From Paenibacillus sp. SZ31 (GTDB taxonomy: Bacteria; Bacillota; Bacilli; Paenibacillales; Paenibacillaceae): 64,000 bases of DNA. The DNA lies in assembly GCF_012912005.1 (NCBI RefSeq), contig NZ_JABBEA010000006.1:243662-307661 (forward strand). Direction: 5' to 3'. The notes under the pieces were generated by a model. It saw nothing but the letters and a program-made list of their open reading frames with translations, was not told the DNA's origin and made no database searches. Positions within the stretch are counted from its first letter, which is position 1, and every line of letters starts with the position of its first letter. This document shows, in pieces, positions 26,622 to 34,566 of this stretch. Both the position numbers and the translations under genes were made by a program.

Positions 26622-27053
26622 ATGCATGATGAACTGCCATCTGGCATTCAGGAGATGATCGACGGCCTGCGCCTGAACACATCCAGCGACTTCTGCGGAC
26701 TTGCCTGTCTGAACGGGACGATGCTACGCTGGAAGTATACTTCTGGGGCTAGTAATGAACGAGTAAAACGCATGGAAATGCGTCCCGGACAAGATCTGGT
26801 AGGCACAGCCCTTCGGACTGGACGCACAGCCCGATCTGATGCACAATCCACCGGGGAGCATACACCCGGTCGTTGCCCGTTAATGCTTGCTGAGCGGCTG
26901 GTAAGTGCGATAGCGGTACCTGTGTTCCAGGAAGGAAGCGTGCCTGGCGCCGTGTTGCTCGTTGGCAGCAGACTGCCTTGCACCTTCTCACCGGACATGG
27001 TCCGGCAGACGGAGCAAGTCGCTCTACATCTTCAGCCGAAGGTGTTTGGATAA
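26622..27053 (+). CDS. GAF-domain protein (NreA-like)
   Basis: A soluble single GAF domain of 143 residues. It has the family core G-Q-D-L-V-G-T-A-L-R-T-G-R, then L-V-S-A-I-A-V-P-V-F-Q-E-G and A-V-L-L-V-G-S-R. In staphylococci NreA is such a stand-alone GAF protein. It binds nitrate and restrains the NreB kinase. The position here, between fnr and a NarL-type regulator and kinase, gives the same gene set (A, C, B order). ATG at 26622 is preferred over the upstream 26586 because AAGGAAGTG lies before it. A terminator follows, so it is transcribed apart from the next two genes. Ligand identity is inference. Confidence 0.7.
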   Translation: MHDELPSGIQEMIDGLRLNTSSDFCGLACLNGTMLRWKYTSGASNERVKRMEMRPGQDLVGTALRTGRTARSDAQSTGEHTPGRCPLMLAERLVSAIAVPVFQEGSVPGAVLLVGSRLPCTFSPDMVRQTEQVALHLQPKVFG

Positions 27054-27077
27054 AAGTTTGAACTAGACAGTGAGAGA

Positions 27078-27116
27078 AGCTATTCGGAGATTAAAGCTCT
27101 GGATGGCTTTTTTTTT
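27078..27116 (+). terminator. terminator of the GAF gene
   Basis: AGCTATTCGGAG (27078-27089) pairs, with G-U pairs, with CTCTGGATGGCT (27097-27108), and a run of nine Ts follows. Confidence 0.75.
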
Positions 27117-27161
27117 GTTATGATATAGATAGAACTGAGGAAGCGGACAGGGGGAAATGAT

Positions 27162-27812
27162 GTGATTCAACTATTAGTTGTAGACGACCATGTCGTCGTG
27201 CGTTCCGGGCTGATCGCCTTACTCGAAGGAAAGAATGATATACATATCGTTGGAGATGCCGCAGATGGCGATGAAGCCATTGCCAAGGCTCAAGAGTTGA
27301 AACCAGATGTGGTCTTGATGGATTTCAGCATGCCACCGGGCAAAGACGGTCTGACCGCTACGGCTGAATTGAAGAAATTGATGCCGGATGTCTCCATTTT
27401 GATACTAACCATGCATGACGATGAAGAATATCTGTTCCGCGCCATCCACGCGGGAGCATCCGGATATATACTCAAAAGTGCGCCACATGAAGAATTGCTT
27501 GCCGCGATTCGTTCCGTTGCAGAGGGTAGCGCCTATCTGTACCCAAGTGCAACCAAACGGCTAATGAGCGAATACCTGGACAAAGCCAAACAGGAAAACG
27601 CCGGACCGTATGACACGTTATCCGAGCGGGAGAAAGAGATTTTGTCCTGGATTGCGAAGGGATACGCCAACAAGGAAATCGCCGAACATCTGATCATCAG
27701 TGTCAAAACGGTCGAATCCCATAAAAGCAATCTGATGGAGAAGCTTGGCCTGCGTACACGACCGGAACTGGTGAAGTTCGCCATGAAAAAGGGGTTGCTG
27801 AACTTTGAGTAG
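27162..27812 (+). CDS. NarL/NreC-type response regulator
   Basis: A two-component response regulator of 216 residues. The receiver domain has the acidic pocket V-V-D-D-H at the start, the phosphorylated Asp in V-V-L-M-D-F-S-M-P near residue 51, and the conserved Lys in I-L-K-S-A. The C-terminal LuxR-type helix-turn-helix (L-S-E-R-E-K-E-I-L-S-W-I-A-K-G-Y-A-N-K-E-I-A, then V-K-T-V-E-S-H-K-S-N) binds DNA. GTG at 27162 follows GGGGGAAA. Its stop overlaps the start of the kinase gene, so the two are translationally coupled and form a cognate pair. Among characterised proteins NreC of staphylococci is the nearest in layout. Confidence 0.88.
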   Translation: MIQLLVVDDHVVVRSGLIALLEGKNDIHIVGDAADGDEAIAKAQELKPDVVLMDFSMPPGKDGLTATAELKKLMPDVSILILTMHDDEEYLFRAIHAGASGYILKSAPHEELLAAIRSVAEGSAYLYPSATKRLMSEYLDKAKQENAGPYDTLSEREKEILSWIAKGYANKEIAEHLIISVKTVESHKSNLMEKLGLRTRPELVKFAMKKGLLNFE

Positions 27813-28920
27813 TGCACGCAAGAACAGATTAAGTGGACTCGCAGACCAGCCTGTACGCCTTCTGCTGAACGAGATTGACAATCACATTACCGATAATGAA
27901 TTTCGCAGCAGATTAAAGGGTTCCCTGCATCAACTGAGTGATCTGAAATTTGCTCTGGATGAGTCCTCCATTGTTGCCCTCACGGACCGCAAAGGGAAAA
28001 TCCAATATGTGAATGATAAATTCTGTGAGATCTCACAGTATGAGCGCGAAGAACTGATCGGTAAAGATCATCGAATCATTAATTCCGGATACCATGGCAA
28101 AACCTTTATGAACAACCTGTGGGACACGATATCCTCAGGTAAGGTATGGAACGGGGAAATTCGCAATCGGGCCAGAGATGGCAGTTATTATTGGGTCAAC
28201 ACCACCATCGTGCCTTTCCTCGATAACGACGGAGAGCCATATCAATACCTGGCTGTACGTAGTGAGGTAACCAAGCTAAAATCCGTCGAAGCCGAATTGC
28301 AGAAGATGATGTCTCAAGTGATGAACATTCAGGAAGAAGAGCGACGCCGGATTTCGCGTGAACTGCATGACGGGATTGGACAGAGTCTCTTCTCTCTGGT
28401 GATTCAGATGGATCGACTACTGGCAGACCAGCCTCAACCGGGTGTCGAAGCACTGCGCAAGCAGGTCACGGGCATTATGGAAGATGTACGCGGTATGGCA
28501 TGGGAGCTGAGACCATCCGTTCTGGATGACCTTGGTGTTGTTCCGGCGATTCGGACCTATATCGAGAATTACACCCGTCACTACGGGATCGAAATCGATC
28601 TGGAATGTAATTTGCGCAAGCGACTGGAGATGAACCGGGAGATTGCCATATACCGAATTATTCAGGAAGCCTTAACGAATGTCGCGAAGTATGCCGATGT
28701 TGCCGAGGCACGTGTTACGGTAGAAGATGCTGAGGACATGACGATGGTTATTATTGAAGACCAAGGGGCTGGATTCAGCGAAGCAACCGCTGGCAATGGC
28801 GTGGGATTGTTCAGCATGGAAGAGCGTGCCCGTGGTGCAGGTGGAACATTGAGAGTTTCTTCCGATCCTGGCGAAGGCACAACCGTTACCCTTTTGCTGC
28901 CCAAGACAGCACAGGGATAA
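27805..28920 (+). CDS. PAS-domain sensor histidine kinase (NarX/NreB family)
   Basis: A cytoplasmic kinase of 371 residues without membrane helices. It has an N-terminal PAS domain (about 45-160; I-V-A-L-T-D-R-K-G-K-I-Q-Y-V-N-D-K-F, then G-K-D-H-R-I-I-N-S-G-Y-H and R-N-R-A-R-D-G-S-Y-Y-W-V), a HisKA_3 dimer domain with the phosphorylated His in R-R-I-S-R-E-L-H-D-G-I-G-Q-S-L, and an HATPase (I-I-Q-E-A-L-T-N-V-A-K-Y-A, G-V-G-L-F-S-M-E-E-R). The PAS domain contains a single Cys, so the 4Fe-4S cluster of Staphylococcus NreB is not expected. PAS-bound haem, flavin or another signal must be considered. The TTG start at 27805 overlaps the regulator's stop by 8 bases. Confidence 0.88.
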   Translation: MSSARKNRLSGLADQPVRLLLNEIDNHITDNEFRSRLKGSLHQLSDLKFALDESSIVALTDRKGKIQYVNDKFCEISQYEREELIGKDHRIINSGYHGKTFMNNLWDTISSGKVWNGEIRNRARDGSYYWVNTTIVPFLDNDGEPYQYLAVRSEVTKLKSVEAELQKMMSQVMNIQEEERRRISRELHDGIGQSLFSLVIQMDRLLADQPQPGVEALRKQVTGIMEDVRGMAWELRPSVLDDLGVVPAIRTYIENYTRHYGIEIDLECNLRKRLEMNREIAIYRIIQEALTNVAKYADVAEARVTVEDAEDMTMVIIEDQGAGFSEATAGNGVGLFSMEERARGAGGTLRVSSDPGEGTTVTLLLPKTAQG

Positions 28921-28975
28921 CCGGACATGCTTCGTATCGTGCTTTGCGCTACAATCAAGCTATCTATTATTTAAC

Positions 28976-29019
28976 AGCTGCTCGCTATTGGACTGCGCGA
29001 GTGGCCTTTTTATTTTTTT
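28976..29019 (+). terminator. terminator of the regulator-kinase operon
   Basis: CTCGC and GCGAG with flanking GC pairs form the stem (CAGCTGCTCGC ... GCGCGAGTGGC), followed by CTTTTTATTTTTTT. Confidence 0.7.
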
Positions 29020-29191
29020 GATTGGTCAAAACAACAAAATGAAAGCTCAAAATCGGTTAAATTCAATAATCATGATAAATAGATTGACTTCAATTACGAT
29101 TCGTCATTAAAATATGAATGCCACATACACATTGTATGTTTAGTAAAATCTCAATGTTCATTTCATATAGCGAGAGAAAAGGATGGTCAAC

Positions 29192-29686
29192 ATGTCAGAG
29201 AAACGCTCCTCCAAGGGTGGAGAAATTCCTCAAATGTACAATCTGGACGAGATGGATCGCAAAATCATCGCCGCGCTTCACCACAACAGCCGAATATCCT
29301 ATACGGATTTGGGTACACAGATCGGGTTATCACGTGTAGCTGTTCAGGCACGCATTAATGCGTTATCTGAAAAAGGAATCATCGAACGCTTCACCGTAGT
29401 CATTAACCCTGGCAAGGTTGGGCTTCAGGTCTCGGCCTTTTTCAATGTGGATGTCGAACCGCCCTTCCTGGATGAAGTGGCTGAGAAACTGGACGAAGAA
29501 CCGGCCGTCACCAGCCTTTATCATATGACAGGCCCGAGTACTCTACACATGCACGGTATTTTTGCGGATATGGAAGAGATGGAGCAGTTCTTGCTGGAGA
29601 AGCTCTATAAGATGCCGGGTATCGTCAAAGTGGAATCACAGCTGTTGTTAAAACGTTATAAAAGCCGGATGGGCATGAGACTCTAG
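29192..29686 (+). CDS. Lrp/AsnC-family regulator of the chromate genes
   Basis: A 164-residue regulator. The N-terminal helix-turn-helix reads [20 protein letters not shown] and [10 protein letters not shown], and the C-terminal RAM ligand domain follows. ATG at 29192 is favoured by AAAAGG; an ATG at 29183 overlaps that site. It precedes two short chromate-transporter genes by 12 bases. The same trio in B. subtilis is ywrC-ywrB-ywrA, where the Lrp-type protein (also called ChrS) represses the transporter genes until chromate is present. Function is transferred from that arrangement. Confidence 0.88.
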   Translation: MSEKRSSKGGEIPQMYNLDEMDRKIIAALHHNSRISYTDLGTQIGLSRVAVQARINALSEKGIIERFTVVINPGKVGLQVSAFFNVDVEPPFLDEVAEKLDEEPAVTSLYHMTGPSTLHMHGIFADMEEMEQFLLEKLYKMPGIVKVESQLLLKRYKSRMGMRL

Positions 29687-29698
29687 GAGGAAATCAGC

Positions 29699-30286
29699 AT
29701 GGGTTGGAAAGATTACAACGGTCTCGTCATCGGAATGGTACGAACCGGAATTCTCGGATATGGCGGTGGACCTTCGGTTATTCCGTTGATCCGTTACGAA
29801 GCCGTTACGCGTTATAAATGGGTCAGTGATGAGGAGTTCGGCGAGATTTTGGCTATCGCCAATGCCCTGCCGGGTCCCATCGCGACCAAGATGGCCGCAT
29901 ATCTCGGTTATAAAACGAAAGGTGTACTGGGCGCGATTGTGTCCGTACTCGCTCATATTTTGCCGACAAGCATTGCCATTATTGCGCTGCTCGGTTCCAT
30001 GTACGCCCTGCGCGAGTCGAAAGTGGTCGCAGGCATGGTAGCCGCCGTGCGGCCGGTCATTTTTGTCATGCTGGGCATGATGGCTTATGAATTCGCCATG
30101 AAAGCCTGGAAGGGACTCGGCAAAGCTTTTGCCGCACTATTTGGCGTAATTGCCTTTGTACTATTGCAGCTACTGGATATCCATCCAGGGATTGTGATCG
30201 CGGTTTTCCTTGGATATGGTGTCTTCCATCTGGATCTGGTCCAGCGCTTCAAATCCAAAGGCAAATCCGATAAGGGGGTGTCCTAA
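29699..30286 (+). CDS. short-chain chromate transporter subunit, N-terminal half type
   Basis: A CHR-family membrane protein of 195 residues with about six hydrophobic helices. The family signature is clear: G-G-G-P-S-V-I-P-L-I-R-Y-E-A-V, then W-V-S-D-E-E-F-G-E-I-L-A-I-A-N-A-L-P-G-P-I-A-T-K. Single-domain CHR proteins work as pairs of opposite topology, and the next gene encodes the partner. The substrate class is chromate/sulfate-like oxyanions, exported in the case of resistance proteins. AGGAGG precedes the ATG at 29699. Confidence 0.9.
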   Translation: MGWKDYNGLVIGMVRTGILGYGGGPSVIPLIRYEAVTRYKWVSDEEFGEILAIANALPGPIATKMAAYLGYKTKGVLGAIVSVLAHILPTSIAIIALLGSMYALRESKVVAGMVAAVRPVIFVMLGMMAYEFAMKAWKGLGKAFAALFGVIAFVLLQLLDIHPGIVIAVFLGYGVFHLDLVQRFKSKGKSDKGVS

Positions 30287-30288
30287 GG

Positions 30289-30834
30289 ATGCTCCAGACA
30301 TGGTGGGAATTATTTTTGGGATTTTTCGTAGCAAACATATTGGGGTATGGGGGAGGCCCGGCATCCATTCCGCTAATGCAGGAAGAGATTGTGAACCACT
30401 ACCAATGGATGACCACAGAGCAATTCGGTGATGTACTGGCGATTGGTAACGCCCTTCCCGGCCCCATTGCAACCAAAATTGCTGCATTCGTCGGATATCA
30501 CGTGGCAGGCTGGTTTGGAGCTTTTATCGCAAGCTTTGCTACAATCGTACCTTCCGCAACCGCATTAATTTTATTACTTCGTTTATTAAACAAACATCGC
30601 ACGTCACCGAAAGTCAAAGGCATGACCTTACTTGTGCAGCCTGTTATCGCTGTGCTCATGATTCTGCTCACATGGGAATTCGGTCAGCTATCCACCGATT
30701 CCATCGGCATCTGGCAGACGTTGATCATTGCAGGCATCTCGCTCTGGGTCATGACCAAGACCAAGCTGCATCCGGCTATTCTGATCGTAATCGCTTTTGC
30801 CTACGGTGCGCTGGTACTGTCTCATACGATGTAG
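30289..30834 (+). CDS. short-chain chromate transporter subunit, C-terminal half type
   Basis: The partner CHR protein, 181 residues, with the same signature in slightly different form (G-G-G-P-A-S-I-P-L-M-Q-E-E-I-V, then E-Q-F-G-D-V-L-A-I-G-N-A-L-P-G-P-I-A-T-K). Its ATG lies 2 bases after the stop of the preceding gene, with GGGGGTG inside the end of that gene. Together they correspond to B. subtilis YwrB/YwrA (Chr3N/Chr3C), which are active only as a pair. A hairpin and T-run follow near 30845-30918, and a bidirectional terminator near 30950. Confidence 0.9.
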   Translation: MLQTWWELFLGFFVANILGYGGGPASIPLMQEEIVNHYQWMTTEQFGDVLAIGNALPGPIATKIAAFVGYHVAGWFGAFIASFATIVPSATALILLLRLLNKHRTSPKVKGMTLLVQPVIAVLMILLTWEFGQLSTDSIGIWQTLIIAGISLWVMTKTKLHPAILIVIAFAYGALVLSHTM

Positions 30835-30934
30835 TTATAGAACACAAGGAACGTCACAGAATCACTTGGTTATACATCTGCAATGGGTGTATGCAGGGGT
30901 TTAGGACGTTTCTTTTTTACATTAGGTTATATAC

Positions 30935-30983
30935 AAAAAAAAGGTGATACCCGCTATTAAGCTAGGCATCACCGTTTTATTAT
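30935..30983. terminator. bidirectional terminator
   Basis: GGTGATACC (30943-30951) pairs with GGCATCACC (30965-30973) with one mismatch. Eight As precede it and TTTTATTATATT follows, serving the chromate genes and the convergent repeat-protein gene. Confidence 0.85.
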
Positions 30984-31017
30984 ATTCCGCGTTTCAAGCT
31001 CATATTGGAATAACCAA

Positions 31018-33390
31018 TTACTTCGCTTCAACCACTACCGTTACTTTGGTTTTCACACCTGCAAATGTCACCGTAATCGTTGCTTTACCTTTACCGTTCG
31101 CCTGAATGATTCCATCTTTCACCGATGCTGTTGCAATACGGGAAGATTTCCAGAGAGCCGGTTTGGATACATTGGCTTCACTGCCATCGGCATACGTTGC
31201 AGTAGCCGCTACAGTTACCTTTTCACCAGGTTTCATGGTCAACGTCACTTTATCTGTCTGCAAATATTTCAGTGTATCTACATCTACAGCAATGGTGACA
31301 GACTTGCTACCGTATTTTGCAGTAATTTTGGCTTTACCAGAACCTGTAGCTTTGACTTTACCTTTGGTCACTTGAGCTACTTTGTAGCTGTTGGTTTTCC
31401 ATTCAGCTTTGTCCGTAACATCACGCTCGCTACCGTCGCTCAAGAAAGCAGTTACCGTCAGATCAGCTGTATCGCCTGATTTCAGGGAAAGAGCTGGTTC
31501 GGAAGCTTCAATACGTGAGATGACATCCACTTCGACCTGAATGGTCACTTTTTTGGAGCCGTATTCTGCCGTGATGTTGGCTTTACCACTGCTGTTACCT
31601 GTGATCACACCTTTTTTCACGTCAGCTACACGTGCATTGCTGGATTTCCAAGTTGCTTCGGATGTAACATCCAGCGTATTGCCGTCCTCATCCGTACCTG
31701 TTAGAAGGATCGTCTGTGTTTCTTTGGCGGACAGAACAACGAAGTTCACATCTGCTTCCAGCCCACTAGCCATACCCACTTCGACAGGCAGAGTCAGCGT
31801 TTTGCCTTCAATTTTTGCAGTAATGGTTACTTTACCTGTAGCAACACCTGTGATAACCCCTTTGCTATCTACCTCAGCGATTTTCTCGCTGCTGCTGCTC
31901 CAGGTTGCATCTTCGGATACATCTTTGGATGTTTCACCATACAACGCCAGTACTTTGGCAGAAGTCGTTCCACCAACAGCTACTGATGCTTTTTTCTTAT
32001 CCATTTCATACTTGTCCGGAACGTCTACATTTACTGTAAATTTAACCGTTTTACCACCATAAGCTACAGTGATTGTAGCTGTACCGGATTTGTACGCGAT
32101 CAGATCGCCGTTCGATACATATACAACATCTGCATTGCTTGAAGTCCATGTTGCTTTGGAAGTTACAATTTCTGTGCTTGCATCAATATACTCTGCATTG
32201 GCTACCAATTTTTTGGACTTGTTCTCACCTGTAACACTCATGGCGAGCTTGTCAGTCACATCTTTGATATCCAAATATCTTGCCGTATCTACATCCACAG
32301 CAACCTCTACGGTTTTGCCACTGTAGGTTGCTTTAATCGTTGTTGAACCTGCACTAATCGCTGTAACCTGTCCCTTGAATACCGTTGCAACCTTCTCGTT
32401 GCTAGATGTCCATGTTGCTTGATCAGTTACATTCACATCGCTGCTGTTTGGATAAGAAGCCGTTACAACGACATTAGCCGTTTTGGTTGTATCGCTCAAA
32501 CGGAAGAAAATACTTTGTTTCACCACACTCAGTTTGCTAGTCAGATCCACATCCACGTCAACGGATACTGATTTCGTACCGTATTTGGCTGTGATCTTGG
32601 CAGAACCTGCCGAGTATCCTGTAATTTCGCCTTTAAGAACGTCAGCAACCTTCTCATTGCTGGATGTCCACTCCGCCAGATCCGTTACATCTTTGGTTGT
32701 GCCATCTGGATAAGTAGCCGTCACTTTTACACTTTCACTTTTGTTCAACAACAGATTAACCTGTTGTTTATCTACATCTACACGTTTTACCACTTCAACG
32801 TTAACATCTACCGTCACGCTTTGGCTGCCAACTTTGGCTGTGATAACTGCCGTACCTGCGCTTTGTCCAGTTACTTTACCATTCACAACGGTAGCAACCT
32901 TCTCATCACTGGTAGACCATTCTGCGGTACTTGCTGCTGCATTATTTGTTTCATTGTCACTATACGTTGCTGTCAAAATAATGTCTTTCGTATCTCCCGT
33001 GCGTAAATCCAGACTTTGCACGTTTTTCGAAAGGGCTTTGACCTTCTTCGTCACTTTCACTTGAACGGTCTGGCTCTGACCCTGGTAAGCTGCCGTAATG
33101 GTTGCTTTACCTTCCTTTTTGGCTGTAATTGCACCATTATATACAGTTGCTATCGAAGTATCTTCGCTACTCCAGGTTGTACTAATCGTCACGTTAGCCG
33201 AGGTATTATCTGAATAAACCCCCGTCACCGTAACAGACCCGGAATCACCAACTTCGAGCGACATTTCATTCTTGGAAACCACAATTTTGGACAGTTCTTT
33301 ATCTGCCGCAGCGGCCAAGCCTACGTTGGATATACTCAGTATCAACACCAGCATCATCACCATGTACTTGGTCAATCTTGGCTTTAACAT
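31018..33390 (-). CDS. secreted protein of nine Ig-like (Big_2) repeats
   Basis: An exported protein of 790 residues. The signal peptide ends near L-A-A-A-A-D, and the rest is nine consecutive repeats of about 80-87 residues. Each contains a T-A-x-Y-x-D-G-x-x-x-x-V-T-like strand, the core W-x-S-S-N-x-x-V-A-x-V, then G-x-I-T and G-x-A-x-I-T-A-x-Y-G-x-K, the bacterial Ig-like group 2 pattern. There is no SLH domain, LPxTG motif, lipobox or catalytic domain, so it is either released or bound through its own repeats. Two ATGs occur in a row; the second, at 33390, is better spaced from GGGGGG. The repeats are diverged, so it is old, not a recent expansion. Confidence 0.88.
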   Translation of the reverse strand: MLKPRLTKYMVMMLVLILSISNVGLAAAADKELSKIVVSKNEMSLEVGDSGSVTVTGVYSDNTSANVTISTTWSSEDTSIATVYNGAITAKKEGKATITAAYQGQSQTVQVKVTKKVKALSKNVQSLDLRTGDTKDIILTATYSDNETNNAAASTAEWSTSDEKVATVVNGKVTGQSAGTAVITAKVGSQSVTVDVNVEVVKRVDVDKQQVNLLLNKSESVKVTATYPDGTTKDVTDLAEWTSSNEKVADVLKGEITGYSAGSAKITAKYGTKSVSVDVDVDLTSKLSVVKQSIFFRLSDTTKTANVVVTASYPNSSDVNVTDQATWTSSNEKVATVFKGQVTAISAGSTTIKATYSGKTVEVAVDVDTARYLDIKDVTDKLAMSVTGENKSKKLVANAEYIDASTEIVTSKATWTSSNADVVYVSNGDLIAYKSGTATITVAYGGKTVKFTVNVDVPDKYEMDKKKASVAVGGTTSAKVLALYGETSKDVSEDATWSSSSEKIAEVDSKGVITGVATGKVTITAKIEGKTLTLPVEVGMASGLEADVNFVVLSAKETQTILLTGTDEDGNTLDVTSEATWKSSNARVADVKKGVITGNSSGKANITAEYGSKKVTIQVEVDVISRIEASEPALSLKSGDTADLTVTAFLSDGSERDVTDKAEWKTNSYKVAQVTKGKVKATGSGKAKITAKYGSKSVTIAVDVDTLKYLQTDKVTLTMKPGEKVTVAATATYADGSEANVSKPALWKSSRIATASVKDGIIQANGKGKATITVTFAGVKTKVTVVVEAK

Positions 33391-33602
33391 CATTTCCCCC
33401 CGATTATCATCATTTTTTTCCTTATGTTTAATGTCGGCAAGTTCTTTCCAGATGTTTAGACTTTCAGGAAATTTTCAGGGAATTCTGTGGAAATTAATTC
33501 ATTTGCTCCTGCTGTTCTAACTAATTCATACCTGCGAATATTGCGCATAACCTATGTATAGTGACTGTCTTGAACTTCATTTCACAGGATCGGGGGAAAC
33601 AT

Positions 33603-34208
33603 ATGCGTCAGCCTTTTGATTACAAAGGATATTGGGAGGAAACATATCGTTCGGGTGAAACTTCTGGGAGGGGTTCATACGGGGTTTTGGCTGAATTCAA
33701 GGCCGAGGTCGTGAACGGACTGATTCAACGTGAAGGTATTCATCGTGTCATTGAGTTTGGATGTGGGGATGGCAACCAGTTGCAATACATGAACTATGAG
33801 GATTATCTCGGCGTTGATGTGGCTGCTTCTTCCGTAAAACGCTGTGCTTCCCAGTTTGCCAAAGATTCATCTAAAAGTTTCATGCTGTATACACCAGGTC
33901 TGTGGATTAACCGAGGTTTCCTGCAAGCCGATCTGACGGTCTGTCTGGATGTGTTATATCACATTACGGATGAAACAGATTTTCGCAATACCCTCTATGA
34001 TGTTCTGCACTCTTCCACAGCATGGGTGGTGTTATACACGCGTTTGAAAGAAAACGGCAACCCGGGGATCGATACAATCCAGGACCGTAATCTGTTCGAT
34101 TATCTCTTCGACTACCCTGATTTCAAAGTTCATGAGATTATTCCGCAGCGCTATCCGGATCAGTCTTCTGCCGACTTTGTTATTCTGAGACGTACGCCTT
34201 CGAAGTGA
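33603..34208 (+). CDS. SAM-dependent methyltransferase-like protein
   Basis: A class I methyltransferase fold of 201 residues. Motif I is V-I-E-F-G-C-G-D-G-N-Q-L near residue 50, then an acidic residue in Y-L-G-V-D-V-A, and L-T-V-C-L-D-V-L-Y-H-I at motif IV. The N-terminal Y-K-G-Y-W-E-E-T-Y-R-S-G-E-T-S-G-R-G-S-Y-G is shared by methyltransferases of surface-polysaccharide gene sets, but no such genes are adjacent. ATG at 33603 has CGGGGGAAA upstream; the frame is open back to 33561 without a site. Substrate unknown. Confidence 0.82.
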   Translation: MRQPFDYKGYWEETYRSGETSGRGSYGVLAEFKAEVVNGLIQREGIHRVIEFGCGDGNQLQYMNYEDYLGVDVAASSVKRCASQFAKDSSKSFMLYTPGLWINRGFLQADLTVCLDVLYHITDETDFRNTLYDVLHSSTAWVVLYTRLKENGNPGIDTIQDRNLFDYLFDYPDFKVHEIIPQRYPDQSSADFVILRRTPSK

Positions 34209-34244
34209 GATAAACTATTTCTTCTAAATAGAACATAATAATTA

Positions 34245-34492
34245 AGCCTGCAACCCAACGCGAACCGCACGAGTGGGATCTTCGTATCAAGAGAATCTTC
34301 TCTGATCTTTCTTCTATTAAACGTCATCATCCTGTCCGCCCATCTCGCCTTCAATAGAAGGGATATCGTTCCTAATACTGGAGACAGCCTTACGCGGACA
34401 GGTGATGATCGTTGCAAATATTACTACTAACTATCTAATACCGAATATATAACTGATTTATGAATTGGATCTAATGAAACAACTTGCAGGCT
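34245..34492. repeat. element with nested inverted repeats
   Basis: The 358 bases between the methyltransferase and GH88 genes hold no good ORF. The sequence AAGCCTGCAA (34245-34254) recurs inverted as TTGCAGGCT (34484-34492). Inside lies a second pair, CATCATCCTGTCCGC near 34326-34340 and GCGGACAGGTGATGATC near 34394-34410, and a CTTCTATT/AATAGAAG pair. This could be a small non-autonomous mobile element, a structured RNA or a degraded insertion sequence. No transposase remnant is seen. Confidence 0.4.
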
Positions 34493-34566
34493 AATAACAC
34501 GAGCACAACCCTACTGATCAGTTCTCACCTTCAGTTCCTTCAGCACGTAGTTCTCAATTCTTCTTT

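Noticed and set aside
31018..33390. Repeated pattern suggesting a CRISPR array or satellite
   Set aside because: The periodicity of about 250 bases is the coding sequence of diverged Ig-like protein repeats. There are no short identical repeats with unique spacers anywhere in the window.
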